Shown: positions 63,863-64,000 of the stretch, piece by piece
Layout: each line of letters opens with the position of its first letter
How positions within the stretch are numbered: position 1 is the stretch's first letter
NCBI GenBank assembly: GCA_025934735.1
Contig: JAICWP010000005.1
Span: forward strand, 224,612-288,611
Reading direction: 5' to 3'
Length of the DNA stretch: 64,000 nt
From: Terriglobales bacterium
GTDB taxonomy: Bacteria > Acidobacteriota > Terriglobia > Terriglobales > Acidobacteriaceae
The notes under the pieces: generated by a model
What the model saw: only the letters and a program-made list of their open reading frames with translations
Databases searched by the model: none
What the model was told of the DNA's origin: nothing
Made by a program: the position numbers and the translations under genes

Positions 63863-64000
63863 CCTGCTCCCCCGAAATTAGTCCGTTGGAAATGTGACTT
63901 CTCCCATTTAGGATGGCCCACCCAAGGGCCAGGAGGAGGAGTCGTGCGCAAGACTCGATTCAGCGAAGAACAGATCATAGCCATCCTGAAGGAGTGCGAA
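63860..64000 (+). mobile_element. Left end of an IS3-family insertion sequence (runs off the window)
   Basis: Starts TGACCTGCTCCCCCGAAATT, an end in the style of IS3-group inverted repeats, with the transposase start 84 bases inside. The right end and its target duplication lie beyond base 64000. Confidence 0.8.
63944..64000 (+). CDS. IS3-family transposase OrfA (partial)
   Basis: GTG start preceded by AGGAGGAGGAG. The 19 visible residues MRKTRFSEEQIIAILKECE are the helix-turn-helix opening of IS3-family OrfA proteins (MRKxRFSEEQIIxxLKE). The remainder, with the catalytic DDE region in OrfB, lies outside. A -1 frameshift join of OrfA and OrfB is usual for the family. Confidence 0.9.
   Translation, partial: MRKTRFSEEQIIAILKECE

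Overview
The window is GC-rich chromosomal DNA, most likely from an acidobacterium (Acidobacteriota, Koribacter/Terriglobia-like). The grounds are a secreted von Willebrand-A protein of the kind expanded in that phylum, an Alternative Complex III plus caa3 oxidase cluster, a MoaD-MoaE fusion, and intergenic gaps full of GC-rich hairpins and low-complexity AGCTAGCC-type sequence. This assignment is inferred from gene content; there is no rRNA gene in the window. No tRNA, rRNA or CRISPR array was recognised.

Region by region. 1-9543 (all minus strand): recO, glyQ, glyS and ppdK (ppdK runs off the left edge), with a 7Fe ferredoxin and an aconitase-family hydratase upstream. 10218-16527: suhB translationally coupled to an Hfq-like protein, a small secreted protein, a VWA protein, a MoaD-MoaE fusion and lon with an apparent HspR (HAIR) operator. 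16777-36854: mostly single housekeeping or stress genes (DUF5670 peptide, CsbD, HyuA-like, MscS, STAS, RimI-like, acyl desaturase, 3-hydroxyisobutyrate dehydrogenase-like, metallo-beta-lactamase fold, glycerate kinase, alpha/beta hydrolase, M20 peptidase, YyaL-like DUF255 protein, a 43-residue secreted peptide, CBS protein, DUF58, DedA). 37082-41901: a secreted TPR protein flanked by copies of one hairpin, and a large YdiJ-like FAD/Fe-S dehydrogenase. 42094-43107: a frameshifted zinc-ribbon membrane protein and a DUF1328 peptide.

43123-55681 is the physiological core: one tightly packed minus-strand operon actABCDEF, an uncharacterised membrane protein, sco, ctaC, ctaD, ctaE, ctaF. It would encode a quinol:cytochrome c oxidoreductase (ACIII) that hands electrons to a caa3-type cytochrome oxidase with a fused cytochrome c domain and its Cu chaperone. 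A perfect extended -10 box and two dyads 21 bp apart lie in front of actA.

55969-61859: an aldehyde dehydrogenase, two very small membrane or secreted proteins, and a Pat/PatZ-like protein acetyltransferase. 62218-63862 looks acquired: visibly lower GC, three overlapping genes (DUF6610-like, GNAT, four-TM protein), cut off by the left end of an IS3-family element whose first three bases serve as the last gene's stop codon.

Many gaps carry dispersed hairpin repeats. Three share a GNRA loop with compensatory stem changes.
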